Assembly (NCBI RefSeq): GCF_000208745.1
Contig: NC_030859.1
Location: forward strand, 17,792,128 to 17,856,127
Origin: Theobroma cacao
Lineage: Eukaryota > Streptophyta > Magnoliopsida > Malvales > Malvaceae
Length of the DNA: 64,000 nucleotides
Reading direction: 5' to 3'
Shown here one piece after another: positions 1 through 10,165 of this stretch. The stretch's first letter is position 1, and the number at the start of each line of letters is the position of its first letter. The position numbers and the translations under genes are program-made. The notes beneath the pieces were generated by a model. That model made no database searches, was not told the DNA's origin, and worked only from the letters and a program-made list of their open reading frames with translations.

Positions 1-950
1 CCCATGAGTAGAAAAAAGTGCCTCCAAAGTAAATTGATAACCACAAATGATTTGACTGATAAAGATGATTTACCAAACTTGTGTTTTTGGCTTTTCATTG
101 CCTCATAGTATTCCATTTCTGTATCCTTTATCAAGTCCTTCTCAACAACGCAAAACAAAAATGGTGGCAGATTTAGACCCTTCATGGCTGGAGCTGCAAG
201 CCCCATTGGGCAAGTGATCGGATGGTCCTTGGTGCTTCCAACAGGCAAAGCCAGGGCCAAAAACTTGTCCACCATGTCTAGGGTTAAGAAAGGTGATTCG
301 GGTTGCTCCAACTCCGACTTGCTCCGCTCCGCCCTAACAAAACCCGGGTGGATTGGGATCCCACCTGCTAGCCTTAATGGGCTCAAATCCAAGTTCCCAG
401 CGCGAGCAGCCACTTGATGCATTATGTTCCCTCCTGAGCTATCCCCAATAAGAAAAACGCGGTTGAAATCTACATGATCATTGAGCCAGGGCTCATGTGA
501 CTCACCTTTGGCCAACGACTTGAGCCAGAGGAGAGTAGCGTAGCCATCATCACAAGCAGCTGGAAGCTTGTTCTCTGGTGCAAGCCTGAGGTAAACTGAC
601 ACGCAAATGGCTGGAACAGACCTTGCCAACCTAGTGTAAATGATATAATGCATATACCAGTCAGCTTGGCTGATGCAAAAACCACCCCCATGGAAATGAA
701 GTATGATAGGCAACTTGGTTTTGGTGGTGAGACTTTGCTCCGGTAGATAGATCCGAACTCTGAGGCTTGAATCAGAATCAATAGTTACATCACGAGTGGC
801 TACACCTTCAATGAATTCTTCATGGGGTGGCACTGCTTCCGTCATGAACTTCACCTCAGGGGGACCTGTCCACGTCCGATCGACTGAGCCATCGTCATAG
901 GCTCTTACCCAACCCGACACCTCATCAACTAGCTTCTTCTCTTGCTCCAT
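1..950 (-). CDS. hsr203J-like carboxylesterase, left copy, C-terminus altered or cut by window edge
   Basis: Intronless alpha/beta hydrolase of the plant carboxylesterase (CXE) family, closest in pattern to tobacco hsr203J, a serine hydrolase induced in the hypersensitive response. The ATG is the complement of 948-950 and the frame stays open to position 1. The HGGG oxyanion motif and the GDSSGG nucleophile motif are present. From 94 to 950 it aligns without a gap to the copy at 8692-9699 (constant offset 8749) with few substitutions. Left of about 94 the similarity stops in mid-gene: after the shared EYYEAM the frame reads an unrelated tail, so the conserved GHSFY segment with the catalytic His is not in the window. 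Either a rearrangement replaced the 3' end or an intron lies here. As written it is probably inactive. No in-frame stop is seen. Confidence 0.8.
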   Translation of the reverse strand, partial: MEQEKKLVDEVSGWVRAYDDGSVDRTWTGPPEVKFMTEAVPPHEEFIEGVATRDVTIDSDSSLRVRIYLPEQSLTTKTKLPIILHFHGGGFCISQADWYMHYIIYTRLARSVPAICVSVYLRLAPENKLPAACDDGYATLLWLKSLAKGESHEPWLNDHVDFNRVFLIGDSSGGNIMHQVAARAGNLDLSPLRLAGGIPIHPGFVRAERSKSELEQPESPFLTLDMVDKFLALALPVGSTKDHPITCPMGLAAPAMKGLNLPPFLFCVVEKDLIKDTEMEYYEAMKSQKHKFGKSSLSVKSFVVINLLWRHFFLLM

Positions 951-1030
951 AATTCTGGCTTTCTCTTAGCTTGGTTACGTTTTAAGTAGGTGACTTTAAA
1001 AAGTGTAAGTGAAGGATGAATCTGGTTGCC

Positions 1031-1040
1031 CTTTATATAG
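1031..1040 (-). promoter_or_regulatory. TATA box of the left carboxylesterase copy
   Basis: The minus strand reads CTATATAAAG here, about 80 bases upstream of the ATG at 950. That is a normal spacing for a short leader. The right copy has its own TATATAAG at 9904-9911, so the two promoters differ although the coding parts are nearly the same. Confidence 0.6.
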
Positions 1041-2886
1041 AAGAAGGAAAGGTGTGGAAAGGGAAAATTGCTAGGTTATTCAATAAAATATATATTGCTC
1101 TTTGTAAATTAGGTTCAAAGGGTCTGCTCTTTGAGTCAAGAACATGATCTTTTGAGCTTAAAAAATAGTGTTTGAAAGGCTTTTGAGTTTCACCTTCCAA
1201 AAACAGTTTTATTTGTTTTTAATTAGCAAAAGTAATAAAAACAATGAGATTGGAAAGCTTGGTCATATTTTTAGTTTTTCTATTAAGAGTTAGATGGGAA
1301 AGCGATTGAGATTGGGATCAAGATATGTAAAATTAAAATAATGGTATCCAATGCTCAATCTACTTCTTAGCTTAGAATATTATAAAGTGAGATGGACCTA
1401 CTATAAAATGGATCTTGTCTTGTTAGCATAGTTTACTCCTTATCCATTTCCTAGCTATTTCTTGTAACAACTACTCAATTATCAGACATACCATCAAAGC
1501 TATAATACAAGATTTTATTAAATAGTTAATATCTTTATTTAAATTAATAAAAATTTATTATTTTATATACTAACTACGATAAAAACTTTTTAACTTTCCA
1601 AACAAATATATATGACTACCATGTGTTCATTTAACTTTAAATTCAATTGTCGATATATTAGATATAATGTATTAATAAATTTTTTCTTTTAATCTTTTAA
1701 TCTTTTAATAAAACACTAGAAATTGTGGATAGAGAGTAATCGAGAGCTAGTATCATTCCCATACCAGCAAGCACATGCAGTGAAGTTGTTTGGAAACTCA
1801 AGCGAAATTTGGTAGTAAGTGGCTAATTCTCATGAAGTCTTTCAAAACCACTGTGAGCGTCTCTAAAGTCAAGGTCTTCCTTCCAATCTCTTTTTGTCAA
1901 TCAAAGTGTTGTTGATGGAATATGTTCTACTCTATTTGTCACTATCGGATACAGAATTTTACATAAAAAGTGATTAAAAGGTAATCATATAAGATAATGA
2001 ATTTACATATCTAAAATTCCCATAATATTCTTTATTTTCAATTATTTCTTTTGTTTCTTCTATTTTTAATCAACTAAAAATAATATGCATTTAATAATCT
2101 CTAACAGTTTTTTATATATATAATTAATTTTTTTTTCAATATATAATATCCACTTATGAATTTTCTTTTTTTATTTTTTTTCCTTAACTTCAATAAAAAA
2201 AATCTCATTTTCTTAATTTCAATAAAAAATATATCATTTGAATATTTAACTTTAAAGCTTTAAAGTTATTGAGCCAATATTGAATTAGACTAACTGACAT
2301 TAAAATAAAATTTGCACCTAAAACTAATAATTTTTTTTTGCTTAAACTAAGTATATTATCAATGCTAAAATGGTGATGGACACATAGGAGTTGTAGCTGG
2401 CTAGTACCTACAATGGTTTCTTTTCAATCACAGACATGTGCTTACATATTAATTAGTTTCATCTTCCATGGTGCTTCTCACGAAATTCTAATTCAACTTT
2501 TTTAACAAATATATAAAATATAAGATTTAAATTCAAAGTCAATCAACACAATTCGTATAAATGCATTGATATATATAGACTAAACCATTTGACGAGCTAA
2601 AGATGCCATTGAAACTGCTAGATGTAATGGTGATGGAGATATTGAGCTCTGTCTATAATTGTAATAGAAATTGTCATAATTGAACGGACGTGAATTTGGA
2701 CTTTTCTAACTACCAAAGAGGAAAATAGATGATAAGGTCGTGTAACGCCTTAATTACCTAACAGTTGTTTGTCCTATGCTCGCAATAAAAAATATCGAAC
2801 CATTTTCCATATATAGATATATATGTATATGCATATATTTACCTAAACAAAGAAAATTGACAACTTTTATTTCATTTAAGAAAAGA
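1041..2886. other. AT-rich intergenic DNA upstream of the left carboxylesterase
   Basis: No coding frame or RNA gene is seen. It holds A/T tracts and one stretch (about 2030-2265) that is an inverted relative of 6650-6790, listed separately. Confidence 0.6.
2030..2265 (-). repeat. AT-rich dispersed repeat, inverted relative of 6650-6790
   Basis: Read on the minus strand, 2265 to about 2120 matches 6645-6790: both run through TTTTTTATTGAAATTAAG and AAAATGAGATTTTTTT, then an A-rich purine block. Similarity fades toward 2030. Part of the match may be low complexity, but the shared order of several words argues for a common transposable element. Confidence 0.5.
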
Positions 2887-2918
2887 CTAGGATTGAACCC
2901 CCGCGTTGCGTTGGGGTA
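2887..2918 (-). mobile_element. Possible Helitron 3' terminus (hairpin plus CTAG)
   Basis: On the minus strand a GC-rich C/G hairpin (ACCCC, an AACGC-rich loop, GGGGGT) is followed after seven bases by CTAG and then T. Plant Helitrons end in a short hairpin followed by CTRR and insert before a T. The 5' TC end was not located, so only the terminus is proposed and the element may be a remnant. Confidence 0.35.
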
Positions 2919-4404
2919 AAATAAAAGATTATTTATTTGATTGGAGGGAAAATTTAGTTAGATTTGTTAACAGTCAAAGCAAAGTTATGTATAAATAAAA
3001 TTTTATGTAATGTTGAGGCAAGGTGAAACATTGTTACATGGTTGTTGACAAATTAGGTTATTTTTTTAGTGAACTTACAAAAAGTTAATGTTTATTAACA
3101 AAATTAAAATAAGGTATGGATTATTTTGAATGATATTGTATGATGAGTATAAAAGCCGTATAATGATTTTATGAATGTTGTACAAAATAAAATTAATATT
3201 TAGATTAGTTAGATACGAAAATGTGTAAATGTGCACAAAAAGTTAAAAAAGAAGACATGCTGTAGCAAGGCAGAGGTAAGTTAAGAAGAGAAAAAAGATC
3301 ATCTTGTATATTTGATTGGTTGTAAACATGTTTCAAGTATTTTTTTTTTTTTTTTTTGTTATAAGATTTGCTTGGTTCTTAAGAAGAAAATTGTATAAAA
3401 TATAGCCATTAAATGAAGAAATTAGTCATTAATATTTTGTCATCCAACAATTACAACTAATTATTGGAATTGCTAGATTTTGAACATACAATGGTCCCAA
3501 AATATTTTTTATGAGAATAAGATATACATTCATATGAGCATTGATCATAATGACAAAGGGAAAATTTGTAGATGCACCAAAGTACATTACAGCTTGATTG
3601 ATGAGGTATTAATGACACAAAAATAAATGGTTAAGGTGGGAAATCGAAAATGTTGATAAATGTAAATGTGAGCAAAAAAAAATATGGGATTTCTAAAATT
3701 AGTGTAAACGGATTTGTTAGTTATGCAAGTAGGAAAAAAAATAATTTGACTAAGCAAAGATTTATAGCAACATATTAGTTGAAGTTAAAAATCTTTGCTG
3801 AAAATAGTTGGACATCATTGACTACAAAGATTGTAGTTTTGTTATGATGTTGTGTTTGAAGGACAGAACATACATTGTTGGCGAGAGCATCATCAAAGTT
3901 TGGGCTACCAAAGGTTGTGAATTTGGTATCTCCATAAGGAAGATAAGTGTTGAAGGGGAGTAATTGAAATTGAAAGATCTATAATTAATGTAAATAAGAT
4001 AAGATAAATGGTTAATATCTATTTAAACTGTTTAATAATTTATATTGAATGTTGTTATGTTCATGATCACATTAATAAACAATGAATGGAAAATAATCAG
4101 ACTTTTTTCTCAACAGATCAAAGATGAAAGTGAAGAAACCAAAAATTATCCAGACATTATCTAGATTCTCCAAGAAATAAAAGATCAAAGATCAAAGGTA
4201 ATAACCAAAAAGTTCTTAACATACTGGCAGCAGCGTGAATATGTTAGACATTATCCAAACATCAGCAACTTAATTTTTTGAATTAAAAGATCCTTTCAAA
4301 GGACGGCATCCATCAGTATTCAAAACTTAAATGAATACTCCTAGCAGTAGAAATCTTCTAGCTCGTTATCAAGAATCAGACTCCTTCTCCCATAATAATT
4401 CCCA
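2919..4404. other. AT-rich intergenic DNA, no gene seen
   Basis: No sustained coding frame. A poly-T tract lies near 3340-3358. If the Helitron end at 2887 is real, the element would extend rightward into this stretch. Confidence 0.5.
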
Positions 4405-4800
4405 ACTACCCCAACACCACCTAGATAAAATCAACATCTCTCAAGACTCCTTTACTTAGTCCATCTGCAATACTATTCCCTACCTTCTTTATATGTTTCA
4501 CCTTCCAACAATAAATTTTATTACAAAGATTCTCAATTTACAATGAAACCTAACTGAATCTCTATGGAGCATCCTGTGTATTATTGACCCAACTTACAGT
4601 ATTGAGAGAATCACTATTTATTCAAAAATTCTGTAAACATTGAGTCATTAAACCAACAAACAATTGAAAAGCTTCATTTATTGTAAGTATTTCAGCTAAA
4701 TTTGAATCTCCATGTCCTATGCATTTCAAGAATTTCAAAAGCATATTAACTTCCGCATAAAACAAATAGCCAACACAGATCTGAAAATTCAAGATAAGAT
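4405..4800 (-). pseudogene. LINE (non-LTR retrotransposon) RNase H-like domain fragment
   Basis: One minus-strand frame from about 4800 to 4405 shows the order typical of the RNase H-like domain at the end of plant LINE ORF2 (RVT_3 type): GHGDSNLAEILTINEAF, then SDSLNTVSWVNN, then IENLCNKIYCWKVKHI, then GNSIADGLSKGVLR. The frame is kept throughout but is broken by several stops, including after QNF, after DAP and after VSL. It is therefore an old dead copy with no intact reverse transcriptase nearby. The family call rests on motif order and spacing only. Confidence 0.65.
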
Positions 4801-6331
4801 CTCGAAATTTTGGAACTTTCCTTTCACTTATGTTATAGATTTGAAAATAATTTGAACGAATTTTTCATTTGATTTGACAAAACCAGTTGATTTAGTATTT
4901 TATTTTGAAAATTAATTAATTTAGCATATTAACTTTCGGGCCACCTCTGCTCTAACCAACCTTGATAAAGTATGACTCTTTAATTGGTTTGACTAACTTA
5001 TTTATAAGATTTCAAAGACAATAATGTCAAGACTTAAGCAAGAAAAGAGATGAATAAATTAAAACTATAGAGCAAATAATAAAAAACTGTAACTGAAACT
5101 TAATGTAATCATAAAATATTACACTTTCCAGCAGCAACTTGTACCAACAGAGAATTTGAAATTGACAAACGCACTACAAGGCCAAAAGCATAAGAGAAAA
5201 AAAACAACATTAATTTTAAGTGAGTAAGAGAATTCAATCAAAATTCATAAGGTGATTCTGATGTTGTTTAACATCAATTTTAATTACATAGATATAAAAT
5301 AAAAAAAAAACAATAAATTGAATGATCAAATTGTAACAGGAATTTTAAATATAAATCTCACACTAAAATAAACAAAAGGGAAAACACACAACGACAAAGA
5401 GAAACATGAATAACACTTTAAATCAAAGCAGAGGTCTTAGAAACAACTAATAACTTAAAACTTCTTTAAACATGAGAATTCATAAAAACTCAATTAAAAA
5501 AATGGAAAACAGATGAGTGCAAAAAATAGAAAGGAAATCAACATGAGTAGTCAACAATCAATTATCTATATAGAGTAATGACAAAACTCAAATTGAACAA
5601 TGGTAAAATTAAAACATGAAAAAAGAAAGACAGACATGAGAAAGGACTTTAAATTAAAAACTTGTTCTAATCTAAGAAGTGTTAAACATTGACGTGAAGA
5701 ATAATAAATAAGATAGAACAAAAAACAAAATAGACATATGGCAAGAACTAATAGGCTAGACACGGCACTCATATCAAACCACACACGTCCTCACAACGTA
5801 CAAAATTCAAAGGTCAAAATGAAATCTAAAAAAGCAAACAGAGCATTTAATTGTAAAAACTCAAACTCTTTGATCGAAATCTATGATCAAATATTCAAAA
5901 TTCATGATTTTCTATTATTCACCAAGCCAACCCAACAGCAAGCTTGAAGTATAGTGTAGACCCGAGGAAAAGCCGACAATGAGAGAAGGTGAAAAGATGA
6001 AAACAATCAAATAGATCTAAGCTGAGGAGTCAAAGAATAGGGGATGCAAATGCACAAAGAAATACGAACAGGGTCAAAGGACTTACTACTGTAGACAAAT
6101 TGAATTTTGTTTCAAAGCCCATGCTAGAGATTTCAAAGCCCTTCTTTCAACTTTCACAGATTCAATACTCTTTCCTAGAAAACGTAACTTGTCTGGCTAC
6201 GAAGAAAAGAGATATGAATTGTTGACGCATGGAAAAACGTGGGCTAACTGATTGTTTTTGTAAAGTTAGACTCACTAATAGTGTAGAGATTCAAAACGTA
6301 GACATTACTTCAGTCAACACGTTGATTAATG
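4801..6331. other. AT-rich intergenic DNA, no gene seen
   Basis: Short open frames near 5566-5947 have no recognisable motif and look like chance. Nothing else is supported. Confidence 0.5.
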
Positions 6332-6356
6332 AGGAAGCCCCCTTTTGGGGCTTCCT
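6332..6356. repeat. Perfect 10-bp stem inverted repeat
   Basis: AGGAAGCCCC and GGGGCTTCCT are separated by CTTTT. This would form a stable hairpin in single-stranded DNA or RNA. It is not next to any recognised gene end, and its role is unknown. Confidence 0.7.
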
Positions 6357-6574
6357 TTTACTTATGTTATAGAAGTGGAGGGAGTCCAAGTCTTTCCTTC
6401 GGGGGGTTGAAGGGAAGACGAGGGAAAATGGGAGAAAATGAGTGAAAGACGTGGAAAGTCGTTGGCTGCTTCCATCAGTCAAATCCAGGAAAGAAACACG
6501 AGCTAAGGTTAGGATAGGATTCAATGACATTATTCCTATACTCTCTCTCTCTGTTCTTTTCTATAGTGGGGGGC

Positions 6575-7735
6575 CCCTCGTGACAGTGGTGGCTGAGGCT
6601 GGGCCGCAGGGCAGCCTCTCCGCATTTTCTCTCTTTCCAACTTTAGAATCAAGTGATATTTTTTATTGAAATTAAGAAAATGAGATTTTTTTATTAAAAA
6701 ATTAGAGAAGAAAGAGAAACTGAAAAAAAAAAAAGAAAGATTTTGAGGTGGAGATTATAAATTAAAAAAAAAATTGATTTTATGTTTAGAAAAAATAATT
6801 ATTGAACATCATTAAATAAATATTAACTTCAGTTAATTGAGAATGAAAGAAATAGTTATGAATTAATAGTCTTATGAGTTTTGAAGAATAATAAAAAATA
6901 AATATTTATTAAGTGCATATTTAGATAAATCAGAGATTTATTAATTATCTTATTTTTGATATTTTTATAAAAATAATATAAATAGTTAAAAATTAATAAA
7001 GATGTGAAAAGTAAAAGAAAATAAATATCTATTAAAAATGAGAAGATAAGTAAATATTTTATTAATTATATTAATTTTTATATATTTTTAATATAATTTA
7101 TTATATTATTATAAAATTATGAATTATGAAAATTTGAGATCCAAAGCAAAGCTTTGGTGGCTTTACTCTAGAGCCGACTCTGATCCCTTTCGTCCTATAA
7201 AATTATTTGGGTAAATTTCTTCCACTCCTTTAGAGTTTGATCATAATTTACCTTAAATTCATTAGTACCGGAAATAAACACCTCACTTCAAAATCTCAAA
7301 CACCGTTAACGAATTTTATAAAATGATGGAAATGTCCATCAAATAAAAAAAATCCAAAAAACAAGAAAAAATGCGTCTTGTCCTCTTACCAAAACTCTTG
7401 CTTTTTTTTCTTCTCTTCCTTGTGTTCTTTGCTCATCCCTTCCATCCTGTATAATTATTTTTGTTTGGGTTAAATTGTAAAACTGTTTCATGATTATTTT
7501 TCATACTATTTTATATGTATCCAAAAACTAAGAAATTTATTTTCTTTACTTGCTGATTCTTTTATTTATTTCAAATTTATCTATTTATCAATATGCAATT
7601 AGAATATATATATGTGCAAAATCTATCACGTATATGTTCACCTAATTTCCACTTGATAAATTTCGTCCATATTTTAGTAACGTTTTGATGAATGAATGAA
7701 TTATGAATAACCTCAAATTATGGATGAAAAGGTTT
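6575..7735 (-). repeat. Third copy of the carboxylesterase promoter block, split by an insertion
   Basis: 6600-6660 resembles 9820-9885, and 7440-7735 resembles 9897-10165, which is the upstream region of the right carboxylesterase gene. Shared words include TATAATTATTTTTGTTTGGG, TTTATCAATATG, GTGCAAAATCT and AATAACCTCAAA. In the gene-linked copy the two parts are almost adjacent; here they are about 780 bases apart. The insertion (about 6660-7430) is AT-rich, and its left end is related in inverted orientation to 2120-2265. The TATA motif of the right copy (TATATAAG) reads TATACAGG here. No carboxylesterase coding remnant was found to the left of 6575. Confidence 0.6.
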
Positions 7736-8691
7736 TTTTTTTTTTTGTTACGCTAATATTAATTGAGGTTAACTCAAATTCGTGTTTGTTTGTGTATGGA
7801 AAGAGGGGGGGAGTGCGTTTTAAATTGCCTTTTAATCAAGTTTCGTTATCTTCTATACTGCATAAAGTGCACCAATGAGATCAATTGTTGGATTAGCATG
7901 ATTCTTCTATAAAGACATCTCTATTTGGTTTTATGTTATGCCTTCATAGACCCAGAACCTGTTGAATGTATATATATTTGTGATTCTCGGTGGCATACTT
8001 GACATTGAATTCAAATATTAGATTCTAAGTGAGTTAAAAAATCCCAAACTTAAAATAATAAAAATTTAAAATTTCTCTGAATTCAAGCAATTTAAAGTCA
8101 AAATTATTTGAATCTAAAATAATTTAAAATGATTAAAACCCAAACTGACCCAGGGCGATTCAGTTCTGATAAATCCATATCCATCTCGTGGTATAAATTT
8201 ATTATAAATGAAACTTATTTGTGAATTCTTTTTACGTATAATTTTAGAGTACGTAAATAAATATAATTATTTTGTAATGTTTATTAAAACGTATCTCTTT
8301 TTTCACGTGATCACTGCATCAAAAATAAGGCGCCAATGGACAAAAAAAAATTAAACACTTTGCCCCCTCTAAGATTTGATTGAGGTTCATCAAATTCGGG
8401 AGTGGCTCCTAGTGGCCTGTTTTTTAATGGACTCGAACATATGGAATGCAACTTTCCATGGCAACCACAAATTGTCATAAAATAATGTAGCTTCAATAAA
8501 GATATATCATCTTTCACCTAACACATGGAGTGTGGCCCAAAGATGCTATCCAAGTCTTGAAACTCTTTGCAAGGAAGGAAAGTCTACCCTAATACGCAAT
8601 TTCCAATTTTCATTTCATTACAAAGTACTTCATTTATTAGATGTTACAAGGTCCTCGCTTTGGATGTAAAAAGGGTAAACAGTTGACAAAT
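7736..8691. other. Intergenic region downstream of the right carboxylesterase
   Basis: AT-rich, no gene recognised. It includes the 3' flank of the gene ending at 8692. Confidence 0.5.
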
Positions 8692-9699
8692 TTAGTGGTT
8701 GTTGACAAACTCTTTGATCCCTGCAATAAGGCTAGCAGTTTGGGCAGCATAGTTTGGATCCATGTCCACAGCAATCTTGTTGAGGTAAAAACTGTGACCC
8801 ATTCCAGGGCTAATCAACAACTCCACTTCTTTGTTAGCGTTTCTCATTGCCTCATAGTATTCCATCTCTGTATCCTTTATCAAGTCCTTCTCAGCAACGC
8901 AAAACAAAAATGGTGGCAAATTTAGACCCTCCATGGCTGGGGCTGAAGGCCCCATCGGGCAAGTGATCGGATGGTCCTTGGTGCTTCCAATTGGCAAAGC
9001 CAGGGCCAAAAACTTGTCCACCATGTCTAGGGTTAAGAAAGGTGATTCAGGTTGCTCTAACTCTGACTTGCTCCGCTCTGCCCTAACAAAACCAGGGTGG
9101 ATTGGGATCCCACCTGCTAGCCTTAATGGGCTCAAATCCAAGTTCCCAGCTCGAACAGCCACTTGATGCACTATGTTTCCTCCTGAGCTATCCCCAATAA
9201 GAAAAACGCGGTTGAAATCTGCATGATCATTGAGCCAGGGCTCATGTGACTCACCTTTGGCCAACGACTTGAGCCAGAGGAGAGTAGCGTAGCCATCATC
9301 ACAGGCAGCTGGAAGCTTGTTCTCTGGTGCAAGCCTGAGGTAAACTGACACGCAAATGGCTGGAACAGACCTTGCCAGCCTAGCGTAAATGTGATAGTAC
9401 ATATACCAATCAGCTTGGCTGATGCAAAAACCACCCCCATGGAAATGAAGTAAGATAGGCAACTTAGTTTTGGCAGTGAGAACTTGCTCCGGTAGATAGA
9501 TTCGAACTCTGAGGCCTGAATTGGAATCAATAGTCACATCACGAGTGGCTACACCTTCAATGAAATCTTCATGGGGTGGCACTGCTTCCGCCATGAACTT
9601 CACCTCAGGGGGACCTGTCCATGTCCGGTCGACTGAGCCATCGTCGTAGGCTCTTAGCCAACCCGACACCTCATCAACTAGCTTCTTCTCTTGCACCAT
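8692..9699 (-). CDS. hsr203J-like carboxylesterase (serine hydrolase), intact copy
   Basis: Complete intronless gene of 335 residues, the usual length of plant CXE proteins. The sequence closely follows the pattern of tobacco hsr203J: an N-terminal VSGWLRAYDDGSVDRTWTGP, the HGGG oxyanion-hole motif at 87-90, the nucleophile motif GDSSGG at 169-174 (Ser171), a probable catalytic Asp272 in EKDLIKD and His302 in GHSFY. All catalytic parts are present. The protein lacks a signal peptide, so a cytosolic esterase acting on small esters is expected; the natural substrate of hsr203J-type enzymes is not firmly known to me. The ATG complements 9697-9699 and the stop complements 8692-8694. Its sister copy lies 8.7 kb to the left in the same orientation, which indicates a tandem duplication. 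Confidence 0.93.
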   Translation of the reverse strand: MVQEKKLVDEVSGWLRAYDDGSVDRTWTGPPEVKFMAEAVPPHEDFIEGVATRDVTIDSNSGLRVRIYLPEQVLTAKTKLPILLHFHGGGFCISQADWYMYYHIYARLARSVPAICVSVYLRLAPENKLPAACDDGYATLLWLKSLAKGESHEPWLNDHADFNRVFLIGDSSGGNIVHQVAVRAGNLDLSPLRLAGGIPIHPGFVRAERSKSELEQPESPFLTLDMVDKFLALALPIGSTKDHPITCPMGPSAPAMEGLNLPPFLFCVAEKDLIKDTEMEYYEAMRNANKEVELLISPGMGHSFYLNKIAVDMDPNYAAQTASLIAGIKEFVNNH

Positions 9700-9780
9700 A
9701 ATTCTGCTTTGTCTCAGCTTGGTTGCGTTTTAGGTTGGTCTGCTCAATAATTCTGCTTTATCTTAACTTGGTTGTGTTCT
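9700..9780 (-). repeat. Duplicated leader segment upstream of the intact carboxylesterase
   Basis: About 32 bases beginning AATTCTGCTTT occur at 9700-9731 and again at 9749-9780, a period of 49 bases with a few changes. The left gene copy has this segment once. It lies immediately upstream of the ATG, so it lengthens the 5' leader. Confidence 0.7.
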
Positions 9781-9896
9781 GGGACGCTCTTTTTTGATTG
9801 CCACGTGCAAGTGGTGGAATGGGCAGGGCAGCCCTTTTTCATTTCCTCTCCTTTCAAGTCTAGAATCTAGCTCCATGTTATGATATTTTGTTATCC

Positions 9897-10165
9897 TTTC
9901 CATCTTATATAATTATTTTTGTTTGGGTTAAATTTTAATATTTTTTTCATGATGTTTTTTTCATACTATATTTATTTACGATTTTTTTATATTTGTTTCT
10001 AATTTACCTATTTATCAATATGTCATTAGAATATGTGCAAAATCTGTTACGTATATGTATGCTCACTTAAGCTCAGCGCGACAAATTTCATCCACATATA
10101 TTTTAGTGACGTGTCAATGGATGAATAAATTTTGAATAACCTCAAAATATTATGGATGAATAATT
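9897..10165 (-). promoter_or_regulatory. Promoter block of the intact carboxylesterase, repeated at 7440-7735
   Basis: The minus strand has TATATAAG at 9904-9911, about 205 bases before the ATG at 9699, a plausible TATA box given the lengthened leader. The block is a diverged duplicate of 7440-7735. Confidence 0.5.

Noticed and set aside
9171..9530. 119-residue open frame overlapping the carboxylesterase on the same strand
   Set aside because: It is another frame of the real gene; the true frame has all catalytic motifs, and the same shadow occurs in the sister copy.
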